This document shows positions 43,281 through 51,844 of a stretch of 64,000 nucleotides of DNA, in pieces (within the stretch, counting starts at the first letter, position 1; each line of letters begins with the position of its first letter). The position numbers were made by a program, and so were the translations under genes. The notes beneath the pieces were generated by a model, which had not been told where the DNA came from, made no database searches, and was given only the letters and a program-made list of their open reading frames with translations. The stretch lies in contig RXJH01000007.1 in assembly GCA_003987725.1 (NCBI GenBank), forward strand, positions 65,177 to 129,176, written 5' to 3'. Origin of the DNA: Hyphomicrobium sp. Its GTDB lineage: Bacteria > Pseudomonadota > Alphaproteobacteria > Rhizobiales > Hyphomicrobiaceae.

Positions 43281-44219
43281 ATGGCAACTAGAGCGCTCAT
43301 TGTAGCGACGATGGCGGTGCTGACCTTCGCACTCGGCGTCCGTGCCGATCCCATCGATCCGGCCCAGGCGATCGCGCAAAAGTTCTCCGCTGCGAGCGAC
43401 GAGGAAATCCCAAAGCCATCGCCGAAGCCAGCGGCGAAACCATCACCAAAGCCAGCACCCAAGCTATCAGCCGCCGCGAGTAAGCCGGACGCCGATTATG
43501 AGGCGGACATGCTTAGCCGCGCCCGTGCCGAAGAGGCCGATCGCCAGAAGCAGGAAGCCCGCCCGCAGCAGCTTGCGGCCGAGCCCGCGGTGCCCGCAGC
43601 TCCCGTGCCTGTCCCACCGCCCGCCGTCGCTCCCGCTCCGGAAAAGCAACCGGCACCGGTTCCCGTCGCGGCAACACCCGCCCCGAAACCGGAAATCCAA
43701 CGGCCGATTGTCGCCGAGTCTCCGAAGTCCGACACGACGCAAGCCACGGTGTTGCTTGTGCTCGATGACGGAGGCGGAGCGCTCGGCTTCAAACCCGATC
43801 CGATCATTTGCATTGACCAGAGCTGCTGGCTTTCAAATGGCATCGAAGCCCCGGCCGTAAGCATGCCGCGCACTCAAGCCATCGCGCTGCAAACGACGCA
43901 GGAGACGACGTCTGATCCCTGCGCTGGAAAATCCGCCTGCGTCTATCGCAGCATCACGATCGACGCCGACGCGCGCATCGAAGTCATCGAAGTCGGCGAG
44001 AGCCGCGGCGCTTCCGCCGGGGCCTTCACGATTGCGGCCGACAAAAGCTGCCGCAACGCCGGTGGCGGTCTCCTTTGCGACAACGGCCTCGCGACGCAGA
44101 ATTTCCGGATTTGGGTGGTGCCCGAAGCCATTGCCGCGGCCACCGGCCCGGAAGGTCTCGAAGAGGCTATTGCCGAGGGCCTTCCCGAACCGGATGCCGC
44201 AGCCGGCAACGACAAATAA
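43281..44219 (+). CDS. Secreted Pro/Ala/Lys-rich protein
   Basis: 312 residues: a signal peptide (MATRALIVATMAVLTFALGV, then RADP), a KPSPKP-type repeat tract at about 44-70, a Pro/Ala/Val linker to about 145, and a globular C-terminal domain with six cysteines (IICIDQSCWLSNG, PCAGKSACVYRSI, KSCRNAGGGLLCDNG). The tract could span the peptidoglycan and the domain could be disulfide bonded. No family is recognised. It ends 2 nt before the convergent hydrolase gene. Confidence 0.7.
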   Translation: MATRALIVATMAVLTFALGVRADPIDPAQAIAQKFSAASDEEIPKPSPKPAAKPSPKPAPKLSAAASKPDADYEADMLSRARAEEADRQKQEARPQQLAAEPAVPAAPVPVPPPAVAPAPEKQPAPVPVAATPAPKPEIQRPIVAESPKSDTTQATVLLVLDDGGGALGFKPDPIICIDQSCWLSNGIEAPAVSMPRTQAIALQTTQETTSDPCAGKSACVYRSITIDADARIEVIEVGESRGASAGAFTIAADKSCRNAGGGLLCDNGLATQNFRIWVVPEAIAAATGPEGLEEAIAEGLPEPDAAAGNDK

Positions 44220-44221
44220 CG

Positions 44222-45025
44222 CTAAAGCAGCTTGCTGATTTCGGCGAAGAGCAAATCGAGATCCTGCGGGCGCGACAGCCGATGCTCCGCGTCGGCAACC
44301 TCGATCAACTTGACCTTGCCGCCCGTCAAAAACGTCGTGAGCTCGCGCGTGTGAGCCGCTGGCACATCGACATCCAGTAAGCCTTGCACGATCACAACAG
44401 ACCGGCCCGGATCGAACGGCGTTCGCGCGAGAAGATGCTCGCGCCCGTCCTCGATAAGGCGGCGCGTGATCGTATAGGGCTCGGCATAGGCGGACGGCTG
44501 CTTGAAAAACCCGCGCTCCAGAATCTCGCGCCGGGTTTCTTCGGAAAACCGCTTCCACATCAGCTCTTCCGTCATATCCCACGCGGGAGCAATCAGAACG
44601 AGCGCCTTGATGCGCGCCGCCTTCTCGGGGCGTTCGCGCAAAAGCTTGCGCAAGAGCAGAAGCGCGATATTCCCACCCATGCTCGAACCGATGACGATCT
44701 GCGGCCCGCTGGTGACTTTGGAAAAAATCGCCACAGCTTCTTCGAGCCATCGACCGATCGTCCCATCCTCGATGCGCCCGGCAGCGACGCCGTGGCCGGA
44801 ATAGTCGAACCGCGTCGATGCAAGGTTATGCTCCGCGGCCCACTGCGCAACAGCCGTCGCTTTCGTCGACGACATCTCCGACATGAAGCCCGAGAGCCAA
44901 AACAGACCGGGCCCGCTGGAATTCGCAGGGCGCTCCGCAATGAAGGGGATTTCCCGTGCCTCAGCCCCCGTCCCGACAGGAAGGATTTGCGGTTCGGCTG
45001 CTGCAATCTTATAGGGACTGTCCAT
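44222..45025 (-). CDS. Cytosolic alpha/beta hydrolase
   Basis: 267 residues from the ATG at 45025. The serine hydrolase core has LFWLSGFMSEMSSTKA, the Asp/Gly turn in FDYSGHGVAAG, nucleophile elbow IGSSMGGNIAL, an Asp in GLLDVDVPAAHT and His in ADAEHRLSRPQDL. There is no signal peptide. It resembles the 2-hydroxymuconate or esterase-type hydrolases of unknown substrate. It is divergent from the GT4 gene with only 34 nt between the two start codons. Confidence 0.88.
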   Translation of the reverse strand: MDSPYKIAAAEPQILPVGTGAEAREIPFIAERPANSSGPGLFWLSGFMSEMSSTKATAVAQWAAEHNLASTRFDYSGHGVAAGRIEDGTIGRWLEEAVAIFSKVTSGPQIVIGSSMGGNIALLLLRKLLRERPEKAARIKALVLIAPAWDMTEELMWKRFSEETRREILERGFFKQPSAYAEPYTITRRLIEDGREHLLARTPFDPGRSVVIVQGLLDVDVPAAHTRELTTFLTGGKVKLIEVADAEHRLSRPQDLDLLFAEISKLL

Positions 45026-45059
45026 CGTTGGTCTCGACGACTCCGCTTGATGAGCTGAA

Positions 45060-46220
45060 ATGAAAAACACGTTCACAGTGCTGCAGGTGATACCCCGGAT
45101 GCGCGCCGGTGGCGCTGAACTCGGCTGCCTGCAGATCGCGACTGCGCTCGTCAAGAACGGTCATCGCGCAATTGTGGCATCCGCAGGCGGCCCACTCGTT
45201 GATCAGCTTCTGGCTGCAGGAGCCGAGCATATCTCGATGCCGCTTGCCACGAAGAATCCGTTGCTTCTTGCGAAAAATGCTTCGGACCTGGCGAGCATCA
45301 TTCGCCGTGAAAACGTCTCCATCATTCATGCCCGTAGCCGCGCCCCAGCGTGGAGCGCCCTTTACGCCGCCCGGCGCACCGCCACGCCCTTTGTAACAAC
45401 TTACCATTCCGAATATTCAGAAAAAACGCGGCTGAAGAATTTCTACAACAGCGTCATGGCGCGCAGCGATACCGTAATCGCTGTCTCGGACTACATGGCG
45501 CACCTCATCCGCACGCGCTACCACACGCCCGAGAAGCGCATCGCCGTCATACATCGTGCATTTGATTCAACCGTCTTCGATCCGGCGTTGCTGACACCTG
45601 AAAGACTGGCTGCCGTTCGAACGCTGCTGAATGCCGACGGATCGAAACCTGTGCTCATTTTGGCAGGCCGCATCACGCCCCGCAAAGCGCAGCACCATCT
45701 TGTTTCGGCGCTCGGGATATTGAAGGAGCGCGGCGCCCCGGACGTCGTTTGCGTTCTCGCCGGCGAAATCGAAAAGCCGGCTTTCAAGGAGCAGCTCGAA
45801 GCCCAGGCGGAAAAGCTCGGGGTCGCGCATCAATTGCGATTCCCAGGCCACGTGAAAGATGTGGCCGCCGCCTACGCGATCAGCGACATCGCGCTGAATA
45901 TTTCAGAGCAGGAAGGACTGCCGCGCGTCGCCATCGAAGGTCAGGCGATGGGCGTTCCGATGATCGTATCGGATACCGGACCCGGCCGCGAAGTCGCGCT
46001 GACGGTGCCCGACGTCAAGCCGGACGAAGCATCCGGTTTGCGCGTGCCATACGCCGATCCGAAAGCCGTCGCCGATGCGATCGAAACGATGCTCGGCTGG
46101 ACGGCCGAAAAGCGAAAGGCTTACGGCCAAAGGGGATCGGCCAACGTCCGCAGCCGCTTTACGCTGGACCAGCTGACCTCGAAAACGCTGGCCGTTTATC
46201 AGCGTCTGCTCAGCACTTAA
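45060..46220 (+). CDS. GT4-family glycosyltransferase
   Basis: 386 residues, GT-B fold. N-terminal acceptor-domain region GGAELGCLQIATALVKNGHR; HARSRAPAWSALYAARRTAT and SDYMAHLIRTRYHTPEKRIA in the linker; the C-terminal NDP-sugar domain has ILAGRITPRKAQHHLVSALG, the EX7E motif EGLPRVAIEGQAMG and VRSRFTLDQLTSKTL. It likely adds a sugar to a lipid or polysaccharide in LPS or exopolysaccharide synthesis. The acceptor is unknown. Confidence 0.93.
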   Translation: MKNTFTVLQVIPRMRAGGAELGCLQIATALVKNGHRAIVASAGGPLVDQLLAAGAEHISMPLATKNPLLLAKNASDLASIIRRENVSIIHARSRAPAWSALYAARRTATPFVTTYHSEYSEKTRLKNFYNSVMARSDTVIAVSDYMAHLIRTRYHTPEKRIAVIHRAFDSTVFDPALLTPERLAAVRTLLNADGSKPVLILAGRITPRKAQHHLVSALGILKERGAPDVVCVLAGEIEKPAFKEQLEAQAEKLGVAHQLRFPGHVKDVAAAYAISDIALNISEQEGLPRVAIEGQAMGVPMIVSDTGPGREVALTVPDVKPDEASGLRVPYADPKAVADAIETMLGWTAEKRKAYGQRGSANVRSRFTLDQLTSKTLAVYQRLLST

Positions 46221-46471
46221 CGGCGCCGTGGAGGCGTTCGCTCGCTAAATATACCACATTCCACCTGTGCGACCGGGCGCCGGTTGTCCCCTCGAATTTC
46301 CCTCGAAAGCGGCATGCCGGCCGGTCAAAACCAATTTGACTTGTCAACAGCGTGAGACAATGCTGTGAGGCGGGCCCGAACGCTTCTGGCGTTTTTTCCG
46401 TTACTACTAGATAGAAAGATCTACGGCTGGGTGGCCGATACGGTAGGGACGCGAGAGTAACAAACGGGGCG
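46221..46471. other. 250-nt intergenic region
   Basis: Between two glycosyltransferase genes. It contains one weak intrinsic terminator-like hairpin (see 46379-46397). No gene is seen. Confidence 0.4.
46379..46397 (+). terminator. Weak intrinsic terminator
   Basis: A 5-bp stem AACGC / GCGTT with a 5-nt loop, followed by a T-run of six bases, about 160 nt after the GT4 stop. Confidence 0.45.
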
Positions 46472-47203
46472 ATGCAAACAGTAATCTGTATAAAGTGGGG
46501 CACTCGATACGGTATCGACTACCTCAATCGCTTGGCATCTATGGTCCGGCGAAATGCGCGGCGAGAGACACGCCTCATTTGTTTCACGGACGACGCTAAG
46601 GGAGCCGACCCCTGGGTGCAGATTGCGCCGCTGCCGCCCATCAACCTACCCGAGCGCGAATTCACGACCCCCTGGCGGAAGTTGTCGCTCTGGCAGTATC
46701 CGCTTCTCGATCTCGAAGGCGACGTCCTGTTCTTCGATCTCGACGTTGTCATCACCGGACAGATCGATGACTTTTTCGACTTTGAGCCGGGTCGCTTCTG
46801 CGTTGCTCAGAACTGGACCCAGCCCAATGAGCGGATAGGCAATACCTCGATCTATAGATTTCCGGTCGGGAAAATGTCTCACATCTTCGATACTTTTAAC
46901 GCCAATCCGGAAGCCATTCTTGGCCGCTACCGGATTGAGCAGCAATATATATCGGCCGAAAGCGAAGACGTTGTTTTCTTCCCTCCGGAATGGTGCCTGA
47001 GCTTCAAGCATTCGCTTATTCCAGCCTGGCCGCTAAACTTCTTCATCACGCCGCGACTACCGCCGGAAGCGCGCGTAGTGGCTTTCCACGGCAAGCCGGA
47101 CCCCGACGAGGCCCGCGATGGGATTTGGCCCGTGAACGCAACTTGGAAGAAATTTTACAAGTACGTCCTGCCGACCCCATGGATCGCTGATCACTGGCGA
47201 TAG
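46472..47203 (+). CDS. Putative glycosyltransferase (nucleotide-sugar GT-A fold)
   Basis: 243 residues. N-terminal VICIKWGTRYGIDYLNRLAS, then RETRLICFTDDAKG and the acidic DxD-like strand LEGDVLFFDLDVVITG (Asp-Leu-Asp), and a C-terminal ARVVAFHGKPDPDEARDG, which is the layout of GT-A enzymes related to family 8 or capsule synthesis transferases. It precedes infC but is transcribed separately or weakly with it (190-nt gap). The acceptor is unknown. Confidence 0.72.
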   Translation: MQTVICIKWGTRYGIDYLNRLASMVRRNARRETRLICFTDDAKGADPWVQIAPLPPINLPEREFTTPWRKLSLWQYPLLDLEGDVLFFDLDVVITGQIDDFFDFEPGRFCVAQNWTQPNERIGNTSIYRFPVGKMSHIFDTFNANPEAILGRYRIEQQYISAESEDVVFFPPEWCLSFKHSLIPAWPLNFFITPRLPPEARVVAFHGKPDPDEARDGIWPVNATWKKFYKYVLPTPWIADHWR

Positions 47204-47392
47204 CGGCCAATTGCCTTGCCAAAAGGCCATGCGGCAAAGGGATGTGTTCGGAAAATGGGCGAAATAGCCTCATTTGCCAATTTTGCTCAAGCGTCCCGCT
47301 TGACTTAGGCGCCCGTTGCTTCCCATGTTCGCCGCTGACCGGGGGTGGAGTCTGCCCCTAGTCATAATTGGAACCACAAAAGGAGCTGAACC

Positions 47393-47935
47393 ATCCGTAA
47401 ACCAATGCGACCCGAGCCTCAGAGCCGGGAAAACTCAGGGCCCCGCATCAACGACCAAATTCGGGCCCGGGAAGTCCGTCTCATCGATGAGACAGGCCAG
47501 AACGTCGGTGTCATTGCAAAATTCGATGCTCTTGCCCGCGCCGAAGAGGCCGGACTGGATCTCGTTGAGATCTCGCCCGACGCGGAGCCGCCGGTCTGCA
47601 AGATCCTCGATTTCGGCAAGTTTAAATTCCAAGAGCAGAAGAAGGCCGCCGAGGCCCGTAAAAATCAGAAAATCGTCGAGTTGAAAGAGATCAAGATGCG
47701 TCCTGGCATCGACGATCACGACTATGACGTGAAGATGCGGGCGATCAAACGCTTCTTCGAAGACGGCGATAAGGTCAAGATAACGCTGCGCTTCCGTGGC
47801 CGTGAGATGGCACACTCGCAACTCGGTATGGCGGTGTTGCAGCGCGTGAAAGCCGACACCGAGTCCATCTCCAAGGTCGAGAGCGAACCGCGCTTCGAAG
47901 GCCGCCAGATGGTGATGGTGCTCGCCCCCAAATGA
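47393..47935 (+). CDS. infC: Translation initiation factor IF-3 with an ATC start codon
   Basis: 180 residues from an ATC at 47393 ([10 protein letters not shown]); an ATG at 47405 would give 176. The ATC has AGGAG exactly 7 nt upstream, while the ATG is 19 nt from it, so ATC is the better start. Rare AUU/AUC starts in infC are known: IF-3 itself discriminates against them and so represses its own mRNA. Domains: N-domain ([20 protein letters not shown]), linker and C-domain ([36 protein letters not shown]). It binds the 30S subunit and checks start-codon and tRNA fit. A GC-rich hairpin follows the stop. Confidence 0.95.
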   Translation: MRKPMRPEPQSRENSGPRINDQIRAREVRLIDETGQNVGVIAKFDALARAEEAGLDLVEISPDAEPPVCKILDFGKFKFQEQKKAAEARKNQKIVELKEIKMRPGIDDHDYDVKMRAIKRFFEDGDKVKITLRFRGREMAHSQLGMAVLQRVKADTESISKVESEPRFEGRQMVMVLAPK

Positions 47936-47944
47936 TCTGACTGC

Positions 47945-47965
47945 GGCGGGGTTATCCGCCCCGCC
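47945..47965 (+). terminator. GC-rich hairpin after infC
   Basis: Stem GGCGGGG / CCCCGCC with a 7-nt loop directly after the infC stop, followed by a T-containing stretch (CTTGTCT). Moderate terminator. Confidence 0.5.
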
Positions 47966-48081
47966 CTTGTCTCCCTCGTCCCGCTCCCGATTTGCTCCCA
48001 TCCGCGCCGGTGGACTTGCTCTCGCCGACAGACGGTTCTAGCGTTGCCGTATCCGACAGGTCTTTTCGGGGGAACGGCCGC

Positions 48082-48456
48082 ATGAGCGATGACCGGCCAT
48101 TTGATTTCTCGATACTTGACCACATTGGCGCGCCATTTCGCCATTTCGAGGCGGGCGAGAAGATTTTCCTCGAAGAAGATCCCGGCGACGCCATGTACAT
48201 GGTGCGATCAGGCCGCGTTGACATCATCACCTACGGCACGGTGCTCGAGAACGTCCGCACCGGCGGAATTTTCGGTGAGATGGCGTTGATCGACGATGGC
48301 CCGCGCAGTGCGGCAGCAATGGCCGCCGAACCGACCGAAGTCGTTGCGATAGACAAGCCGGCATTTCTTGCTGTCGTGCGCAGCGACCCGCAGTTCGCAT
48401 TACGCGTCATGAGCCTGTTGGCGACCCGCATACGCCGTATGAATACGCAGATATGA
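48082..48456 (+). CDS. Stand-alone cyclic nucleotide-binding protein (Crp/Fnr effector domain)
   Basis: 124 residues from the ATG at 48082. It is only a cNMP-binding beta-roll: FEAGEKIFLEEDPGDAMYMV, the phosphate-binding cassette FGEMALIDDGPRSAAAMA (Glu and Arg as in CRP), and a C-helix (RVMSLLATRIRRMN). The DNA-binding helix-turn-helix of CRP is missing. It is a small sensor that may act through another protein. It follows infC by 146 nt. Confidence 0.85.
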   Translation: MSDDRPFDFSILDHIGAPFRHFEAGEKIFLEEDPGDAMYMVRSGRVDIITYGTVLENVRTGGIFGEMALIDDGPRSAAAMAAEPTEVVAIDKPAFLAVVRSDPQFALRVMSLLATRIRRMNTQI

Positions 48457-48513
48457 AAATGAGTGAGAATGCGCGGCGATTGCAATGCGCCTGCCGCGCA
48501 TGATGTGAAAGCG

Positions 48514-48747
48514 TCAGCAGCCGTGACGCCACATGCAGCGGCGGAAACGCGGGCCGCCCCAACCCCAGCGATCGGCGCAGATGCGGCGCCAACGCCAGCA
48601 GGATCGCCGGAAATCAACCTGCGTCGCGAGTGACTGGTTTGTCTCGAGACCCTTTAGGGGCGCTAACGGGGCGGCTTGCGACCCGGAACTCGCCGCCGAC
48701 AAGCCGATGGCGACAACGGATGCAGCCAGAAGTGGTGCAATACGCAT
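48514..48747 (-). CDS. Small secreted Trp/Cys/Arg-rich protein
   Basis: 77 residues from the ATG at 48747, which has GGAG 6 nt upstream. A signal peptide (MRIAPLLAASVVAIGLSAAS) is followed by a short linker and a C-terminal cluster rich in Arg, Trp and Cys (SCWRWRRICADRWGWGGPRF, then RCMWRHGC). Four cysteines may pair as disulfides. It resembles small Cys/Trp-rich envelope proteins with no named family. Confidence 0.6.
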   Translation of the reverse strand: MRIAPLLAASVVAIGLSAASSGSQAAPLAPLKGLETNQSLATQVDFRRSCWRWRRICADRWGWGGPRFRRCMWRHGC

Positions 48748-48866
48748 GTTCATCTCCGCAATTTAAACGAACGCATTAAGGAAACGCACGCAACAAACGT
48801 GCGCGAAAAATGTGTCGTCTAAAAACTGAATGAACACTGAATTAGACAGAATTTCTGCAATCATTG

Positions 48867-49046
48867 TCATGCAGCGAGCTGAAGTTTCGGCTGTTGCGGT
48901 GCATGATCTGCCAAACTCTGGTGCGCATCGGCGAGCAGGCGAAGGATAATATCCTGGCGATTATAGAGATTTGGATAAGCTTGCCGCAGTTCGTCCAGCT
49001 TTTTCAGCGCGTCGCTGTTTAAGCCGATATGAACGATATGGTACAT
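48867..49046 (-). CDS. Small ribbon-helix-helix-like protein
   Basis: 59 residues from the ATG at 49046, with GGAG 8 nt upstream. MYHIVHIGLNSDALKKLDEL and YNRQDIILRLLADAHQSLAD have the short strand-helix-helix layout of small regulatory or antitoxin-like proteins. No toxin gene is beside it. The assignment is tentative. Confidence 0.45.
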   Translation of the reverse strand: MYHIVHIGLNSDALKKLDELRQAYPNLYNRQDIILRLLADAHQSLADHAPQQPKLQLAA

Positions 49047-49141
49047 GGCACTGCTCCGTAGGCTGCATTTGATGCAGCCCACGTCACCACAGCCGCGGCC
49101 AGCGCCGCTGTTCCCCAAGAAACGCTAAGCGATTTTGGTCC

Positions 49142-49342
49142 TCAATCGAGGTCCACCAGACCGAGCGCTGCAAGCGAAATAAATGCGGCAATCATCAAAA
49201 TTCCGACGAGCAAGACCAGCGCCGGATAGAACGCCGCGAATACCACGCCGACGCGCCAGCCGGTTGCAGAACGTAAGCTGATCGCAGCAGTCGGCAGCGC
49301 AGCCAAAAAGAAAATCGCGACGACGAACGGATCGAGTCTCAT
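49142..49342 (-). CDS. Small membrane protein
   Basis: 66 residues from the ATG at 49342; a GTG at 49366 would add 8. Two membrane segments: DPFVVAIFFLAALPTAAISL and VGVVFAAFYPALVLLVGILM, with a short acidic C-terminus. No family is recognised. Confidence 0.5.
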   Translation of the reverse strand: MRLDPFVVAIFFLAALPTAAISLRSATGWRVGVVFAAFYPALVLLVGILMIAAFISLAALGLVDLD

Positions 49343-49700
49343 GACCAAACTCTCAAAGTACGCCACTCAAAAACGGCAATCCTAGCTTGCCAGATATGGA
49401 CGCCCGCGCCAGTCAACAGCAGCTAACGAGACGCAATCCGCGGCAAATGGAAATTTTCTGCTGTGTACCGCCGTGGGCCACGAAGCACCCGCGCCAACAC
49501 TTGACGTCATAGGGATTGCTCCGGTCGATTTGGCGCATAACCGAAGTTTTCCGAAGGGCCTAGAAAACAGCAGATTAGAACTCCGCGCTGGTAAATCGCC
49601 CTCACGAAAAGTCCTGTTGTTTCCCAAGTTACAGCGGTCTACTTGCCAGCCCGCTTCATCTCCCGCATCGTTCGAAATCAGTCGCGAAAAGGCCGTCGGA

Positions 49701-50135
49701 ATGCACCCCAAGGTTCGCCATGCCCTACTTTATACCGGCGTCAACCTGGCTTCGACCGTCGTCGATTACACGATCTTTCTCAGTCTCACTTACCTTGTCG
49801 GGTTTCCCATTCTTGCGAGCGTCGTCGCTTACGGCGTCGGCATGCTCGTGAATTTCGCGCTGACGACGAACTTCGTCTTCCTGCATGACATGTCGCACAA
49901 ATCGCGGCATCGCCTGTTCATGGAGTTCGTCTCGACGTCACTCCTCGGCCTGCTTCTGACAGCCGCCATCATCTGGCTGACTGTGCACCACATGAACATG
50001 CCGCCGATCGAAGGCAAAACGATCTCTCTGCTGATCTGCTTCGCCTCGCTCTACTACGTCCGCACGCGTATCGTCTTCAGCAAGAACACGAATACGAGCG
50101 CGCCCACCGACGCCGAGCCGGCCTCGCAAGCCTGA
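49701..50135 (+). CDS. GtrA-like membrane protein
   Basis: 144 residues, four membrane helices. MHPKVRHALLYTGVNLASTV, VVAYGVGMLVNFALTTNFVF and FMEFVSTSLLGLLLTAAIIW match the GtrA family, which helps flip or deliver lipid-linked sugars (O-antigen glucosylation). The family often pairs with a GtrB glycosyltransferase; none is adjacent. It is convergent with the 50146 gene (10-nt gap). The frame opens upstream to 49473, where it is probably non-coding. Confidence 0.85.
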   Translation: MHPKVRHALLYTGVNLASTVVDYTIFLSLTYLVGFPILASVVAYGVGMLVNFALTTNFVFLHDMSHKSRHRLFMEFVSTSLLGLLLTAAIIWLTVHHMNMPPIEGKTISLLICFASLYYVRTRIVFSKNTNTSAPTDAEPASQA

Positions 50136-50145
50136 ATGGTTGGCG

Positions 50146-50493
50146 CTAGATGTTGACGTGCTGAATGACGTAGCTGCCCGCCGCCGCAATCAGGCCCGCG
50201 ATCAGCACATAGGGCAGGATGGAAACGAGAACCATCAACAGCTCGACAAAGGCCTTGAAGATCTGCTCCGCCGCCGCCCAGAGCTGGAAGAAGCCCTTGT
50301 AAAGCACGTAGACGATGGCGATGACGACGAGCGCGAGAACAGCGATTTTCCAAACCGGCAGCGCCTGCCAATCCGATTGAAAGATCGCCAGCATCTGGCC
50401 GAACGACCATTGCCAGACAAGCTCGACGAACCTGAAAATGGCCGTGATGCCCTGTTGGAGCAAACTGACGATCTGATCGATGATCTGCTTCAC
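50146..50493 (-). CDS. Hypothetical membrane protein
   Basis: 115 residues. An N-terminal amphipathic helix (MKQIIDQIVSLLQQGITAIF) is followed by two hydrophobic segments near 48-65 (VWKIAVLALVVIAIVYVLYK) and 85-108 (MVLVSILPYVLIAGLIAAAG). No family is recognised. Confidence 0.6.
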   Translation of the reverse strand: MKQIIDQIVSLLQQGITAIFRFVELVWQWSFGQMLAIFQSDWQALPVWKIAVLALVVIAIVYVLYKGFFQLWAAAEQIFKAFVELLMVLVSILPYVLIAGLIAAAGSYVIQHVNI

Positions 50494-50970
50494 GGCCCGT
50501 CTCCCTCGCCCATATGCGCCGTTAACAACGCATTAACTCTGTATTTAGTTCTAATGTAACTCTTGAGAAATTCGCGAGTCCCCGCCGAAAACCTGCGAAG
50601 CGTTGCATTTTTCGCATCGCATGCCGAAAATGTTGCGAAGTTCCGATGGCTCCCCTATAAACCCACCCAGAGCCGCCCGGCGAGGCATGCCGTGGCGGTT
50701 CTTATGCTTTTGAAAATCAAGCGGAAACCGCAAAAAGCATCCCTTCGCAGGACCGGCAGTTTCGCAGCTGCCGAGAGTGCTGCCGTCCAAAAGCAGCACT
50801 TCAGACCGCAAGGTCTGTCGGGCGCAACCCGAGCCGCCAGCACTTCGGACCCTTGGGTCCGAGGCCGCAAGGCGGCCCGGCGCAAGCGCCGCCCCCGCGG
50901 AGGGCCAGGATGTGAAGCGCGTCAGCGCGAGCATCCGATGCGGCCCGTGAGCGAGAACAGGACAAGCAAA
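50494..50970 (+). promoter_or_regulatory. Structured leader of rpmI-rplT
   Basis: 476 nt before rpmI without a gene. It holds a run of short stems: 50777-50799 (GTGCTGC/GCAGCAC), 50802-50817 (CAGACC-GCAA-GGTCTG), 50818-50832 (TCGGG/CCCGA), 50845-50862 (TCGGACCC/GGGTCCGA), 50864-50873 (GCC-GCAA-GGC) and 50879-50890 (GGCGC/GCGCC). Ribosomal protein L20 represses its own mRNA by binding such leaders in other bacteria; a similar role is likely here but the fold has not been seen before by me. Confidence 0.55.
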
Positions 50971-51171
50971 ATGCCTAAAATGAAGACGAAGAGCGGCGCC
51001 AAAAAGCGCTTCAAGATGACCGGCACGGGCAAGGTTGTTGCCGCCCAGGCCGGCAAGCGTCACGGCATGATCAAGCGCACGGCGAAATTCATTCAGAAAG
51101 CGCGCGGCACAGGCGTGCTGAACGATTCTGACGCGAAGATCGTCAAGAAGTACATGCCCTATAACCGTTGA
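50971..51171 (+). CDS. rpmI: 50S ribosomal protein L35
   Basis: 66 residues, [20 protein letters not shown], very basic, with the L35 signature [17 protein letters not shown]. It lies upstream of rplT by 95 nt, the conserved order infC-rpmI-rplT being split here, with infC about 3 kb away. Confidence 0.97.
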   Translation: MPKMKTKSGAKKRFKMTGTGKVVAAQAGKRHGMIKRTAKFIQKARGTGVLNDSDAKIVKKYMPYNR

Positions 51172-51266
51172 GATCTCTTGGCCCTTGGCGTCGGCTCCTT
51201 AGGAAGCCCCAAGCGGCAAACGAAATCTCTTCCATCTTGAAGCACTAATTCCAGGAGTTTTCTCCA

Positions 51267-51644
51267 ATGGCCCGCGTCAAACGTGGCGTTACCGCCCACG
51301 CCAAGCACAAGAAAGTCATCAAGGCCGCCAAGGGCTTTTATGGCCGCCGCAAAAATACGATCCGCGTTGCCAAGCAGGCGGTCGAGAAGTCGCAGCAGTA
51401 CGCCTATCGTGACCGCAAGCGTCGTAAGCGCAATTTCCGCGCACTCTGGATCCAGCGCATCAACGCTGCTGTCCGCGAGCACGGCCTGACCTACGGGCGC
51501 TTTATCAACGGCCTGACGAACCTCGGCATCGAGGTCGACCGCAAGGTTCTGTCCGACATCGCGATCAACGATCCGGCGGGCTTCAAGGCACTGGTCGATA
51601 AGGCTGCAGCCGCCGCCAGCTCGCCTGTCGCAAAGGCAGCTTAA
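51267..51644 (+). CDS. rplT: 50S ribosomal protein L20
   Basis: 125 residues, [60 protein letters not shown], all L20 signatures. It is needed for 50S assembly and is the usual repressor of the rpmI-rplT mRNA. Confidence 0.98.
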   Translation: MARVKRGVTAHAKHKKVIKAAKGFYGRRKNTIRVAKQAVEKSQQYAYRDRKRRKRNFRALWIQRINAAVREHGLTYGRFINGLTNLGIEVDRKVLSDIAINDPAGFKALVDKAAAAASSPVAKAA

Positions 51645-51659
51645 CAAAACGACCGTTTT

Positions 51660-51706
51660 CCCGGCAGAAGCCGGCCGCGCGTCAAGCGCGGCCGCGCAAA
51701 GCCGGG
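51660..51706 (+). other. Nested GC stem between rplT and pheS
   Basis: An outer CCCGGC / GCCGGG pair encloses an inner perfect 8-bp stem GGCCGCGC / GCGCGGCC with a 5-nt loop. No T-run follows; possibly an RNA processing or attenuation structure in the rplT-pheS gap. Confidence 0.4.
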
Positions 51707-51844
51707 ACCCAACGCTTCCGGCGGCGATCTGGGTCACGAATATGAGCCCGCGGATCGTCGCGCGGAGTTGATCGTGCGCACCAAGCCTGCCAAACAAAGG
51801 CCGCGCGTCGTCCGACAAGGACCCGCGCCCGGACGAGGTTTTGC

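Noticed and set aside
43420-43490. Lys-Pro repeat tract considered as a mobile or tandem repeat
   Set aside because: It is a coding low-complexity linker of a secreted protein, common in TonB-like and envelope-spanning proteins.
48867-49046. Toxin-antitoxin module
   Set aside because: Only a small ribbon-helix-helix-like frame is present; no toxin gene is adjacent.
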